Of a DNA stretch of 64,000 nucleotides, positions 63,601 through 64,000 are shown piece after piece. The notes under the pieces were generated by a model. The model did not search any database. It saw only the letters and a list, made by a program, of their open reading frames with translations, and was not told the origin of the DNA. Within the stretch, counting starts at the first letter, position 1. Each line of letters starts with the position of its first letter. Source of the stretch: Deltaproteobacteria bacterium. GTDB lineage: Bacteria; Desulfobacterota; Binatia; UBA1149; SPBQ01. The stretch spans positions 1 to 64,000 of the forward strand of contig JAJCZM010000058.1 in assembly GCA_029262375.1 (NCBI GenBank), given 5' to 3'. Made by a program: the position numbers and the translations under genes.

Positions 63601-64000
63601 TCAAGGGCAGGTCGAGTGCCGAGAGTAGCCCCGGCTTGGCATCGCACACGGCCGGGATCGCATGAATCGCACGCATTCCCGTTGACAGGCAGCCGCCGGC
63701 GTTCGCGTCGCCGTTCACCTCACCACGGAATTTCGTTTCCTGCGTGATGTTCGGGCTACCGTCGATGATCACACGGTAGCAATCGTTCTCGTCGAGTTCG
63801 GGGCGCGGCCAATCGGGAGCCGCAGCGTTGGTAATGCGATTGCAATGCTCGATGATGATGCGCGGTTCACCGCCGATCATACCTTGAATCTCAAAGCGAA
63901 CGGCGGCGCACATTCCCTTCTCGATCGCCCCCAGGGGATACTCGATCCGCTCGTTCGCAGGCCACTTCTCGTAGACCGACTCGACACCATCGAGCGTGAC
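63575..64000 (-). CDS. DapB/2,4-diaminopentanoate-dehydrogenase-like C-terminal part (partial)
   Basis: The gene runs off the right edge of the window, so only its last 141 codons or so are seen. The frame is open up to the edge (VTLDGVESVYEKWP near the edge, then EYPLGAIEKGMCAAVRFEI). The C-terminal domain (GEPRIIIEHCNR, APDWPRPELDENDCYRVII, GCLSTGMRAIHAIPAVCDA, ALDLPLIGGAGNIR) resembles the dihydrodipicolinate-reductase-like family of NAD(P)-dependent dehydrogenases. The N-terminal Rossmann domain is outside the window. Confidence 0.6.
   Translation of the reverse strand, partial: VTLDGVESVYEKWPANERIEYPLGAIEKGMCAAVRFEIQGMIGGEPRIIIEHCNRITNAAAPDWPRPELDENDCYRVIIDGSPNITQETKFRGEVNGDANAGGCLSTGMRAIHAIPAVCDAKPGLLSALDLPLIGGAGNIR

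Overview
The window is about 60% GC and gene-dense. Its genes look like those of an uncultured deltaproteobacterial-type lineage (Binatota-like or Myxococcota-like). That placement is my inference from the mix of Cys-rich DUF4215 and FG-GAP secreted proteins, many acyl-CoA dehydrogenases, thiolase/DUF35 pairs and acyl-CoA carboxylases. No rRNA or tRNA gene was seen to confirm it.

Left part (1-14.4 kb): an accessory region marked by mobile DNA. It opens with a decayed integrase-type transposase (1-176) whose outer end cuts an FG-GAP gene (264-554). Three tandem paralogous secreted proteins follow (580-7685). They share a nearly identical Cys-rich C-terminal module but have different N-terminal domains, and a short likely relic of a fourth lies just upstream. 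Next come a lipoprotein, a HigA-like antitoxin with a frameshifted toxin gene, a nucleotidyltransferase with a small overlapping partner, a second copy of the transposon end (11086-11199), an overlapping radical SAM and glycosyltransferase pair, and a complete IS6-family element (13586-14378). A solo end related to that IS lies at 10018-10068.

Middle part (14.4-28.2 kb): mostly core functions. These are a small mechanosensitive channel, an OmpA-family protein, a plus-strand run of glutamate dehydrogenase, a CNNM/CorC-type transporter and a RimK-like ligase with an RCK_C tail, a DsbA-like lipoprotein, a GST-like protein, a secreted phosphodiesterase, S-adenosylhomocysteine hydrolase, and a HupE-family membrane protein with a membrane-anchored partner. 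Strong hairpin terminators separate the convergent transcription units.

Right part (28.2-64 kb): a catabolic region for acyl-CoA chemistry, possibly of sterol-like or other bulky substrates. It has a Baeyer-Villiger-type monooxygenase, a thiolase-like Ltp2/DUF35 pair, a two-gene MaoC pair resembling ChsH1/ChsH2, two adjacent acyl-CoA dehydrogenases, further acyl-CoA dehydrogenases, enoyl-CoA hydratases, SDRs, a nitronate monooxygenase and two biotin carboxylase systems. One carboxylase subunit has a histone-H1-like lysine-rich N-terminal tail. An MBOAT acyltransferase and its SGNH partner, an acylglycerolphosphate acyltransferase and a GDSL lipoprotein make up a lipid or polysaccharide acylation group.

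The least explained pattern is a set of short tandem repeats, each with its own unit, placed on gene stop codons (30496-30537, 34725-34803, 40275-40330, 48443-48519 and 63471-63600). The terminal codons plus the stop appear to have been duplicated outward from the gene end. The other pattern worth follow-up is the tandem family of Cys-rich proteins with swapped N-terminal domains on a conserved tail.
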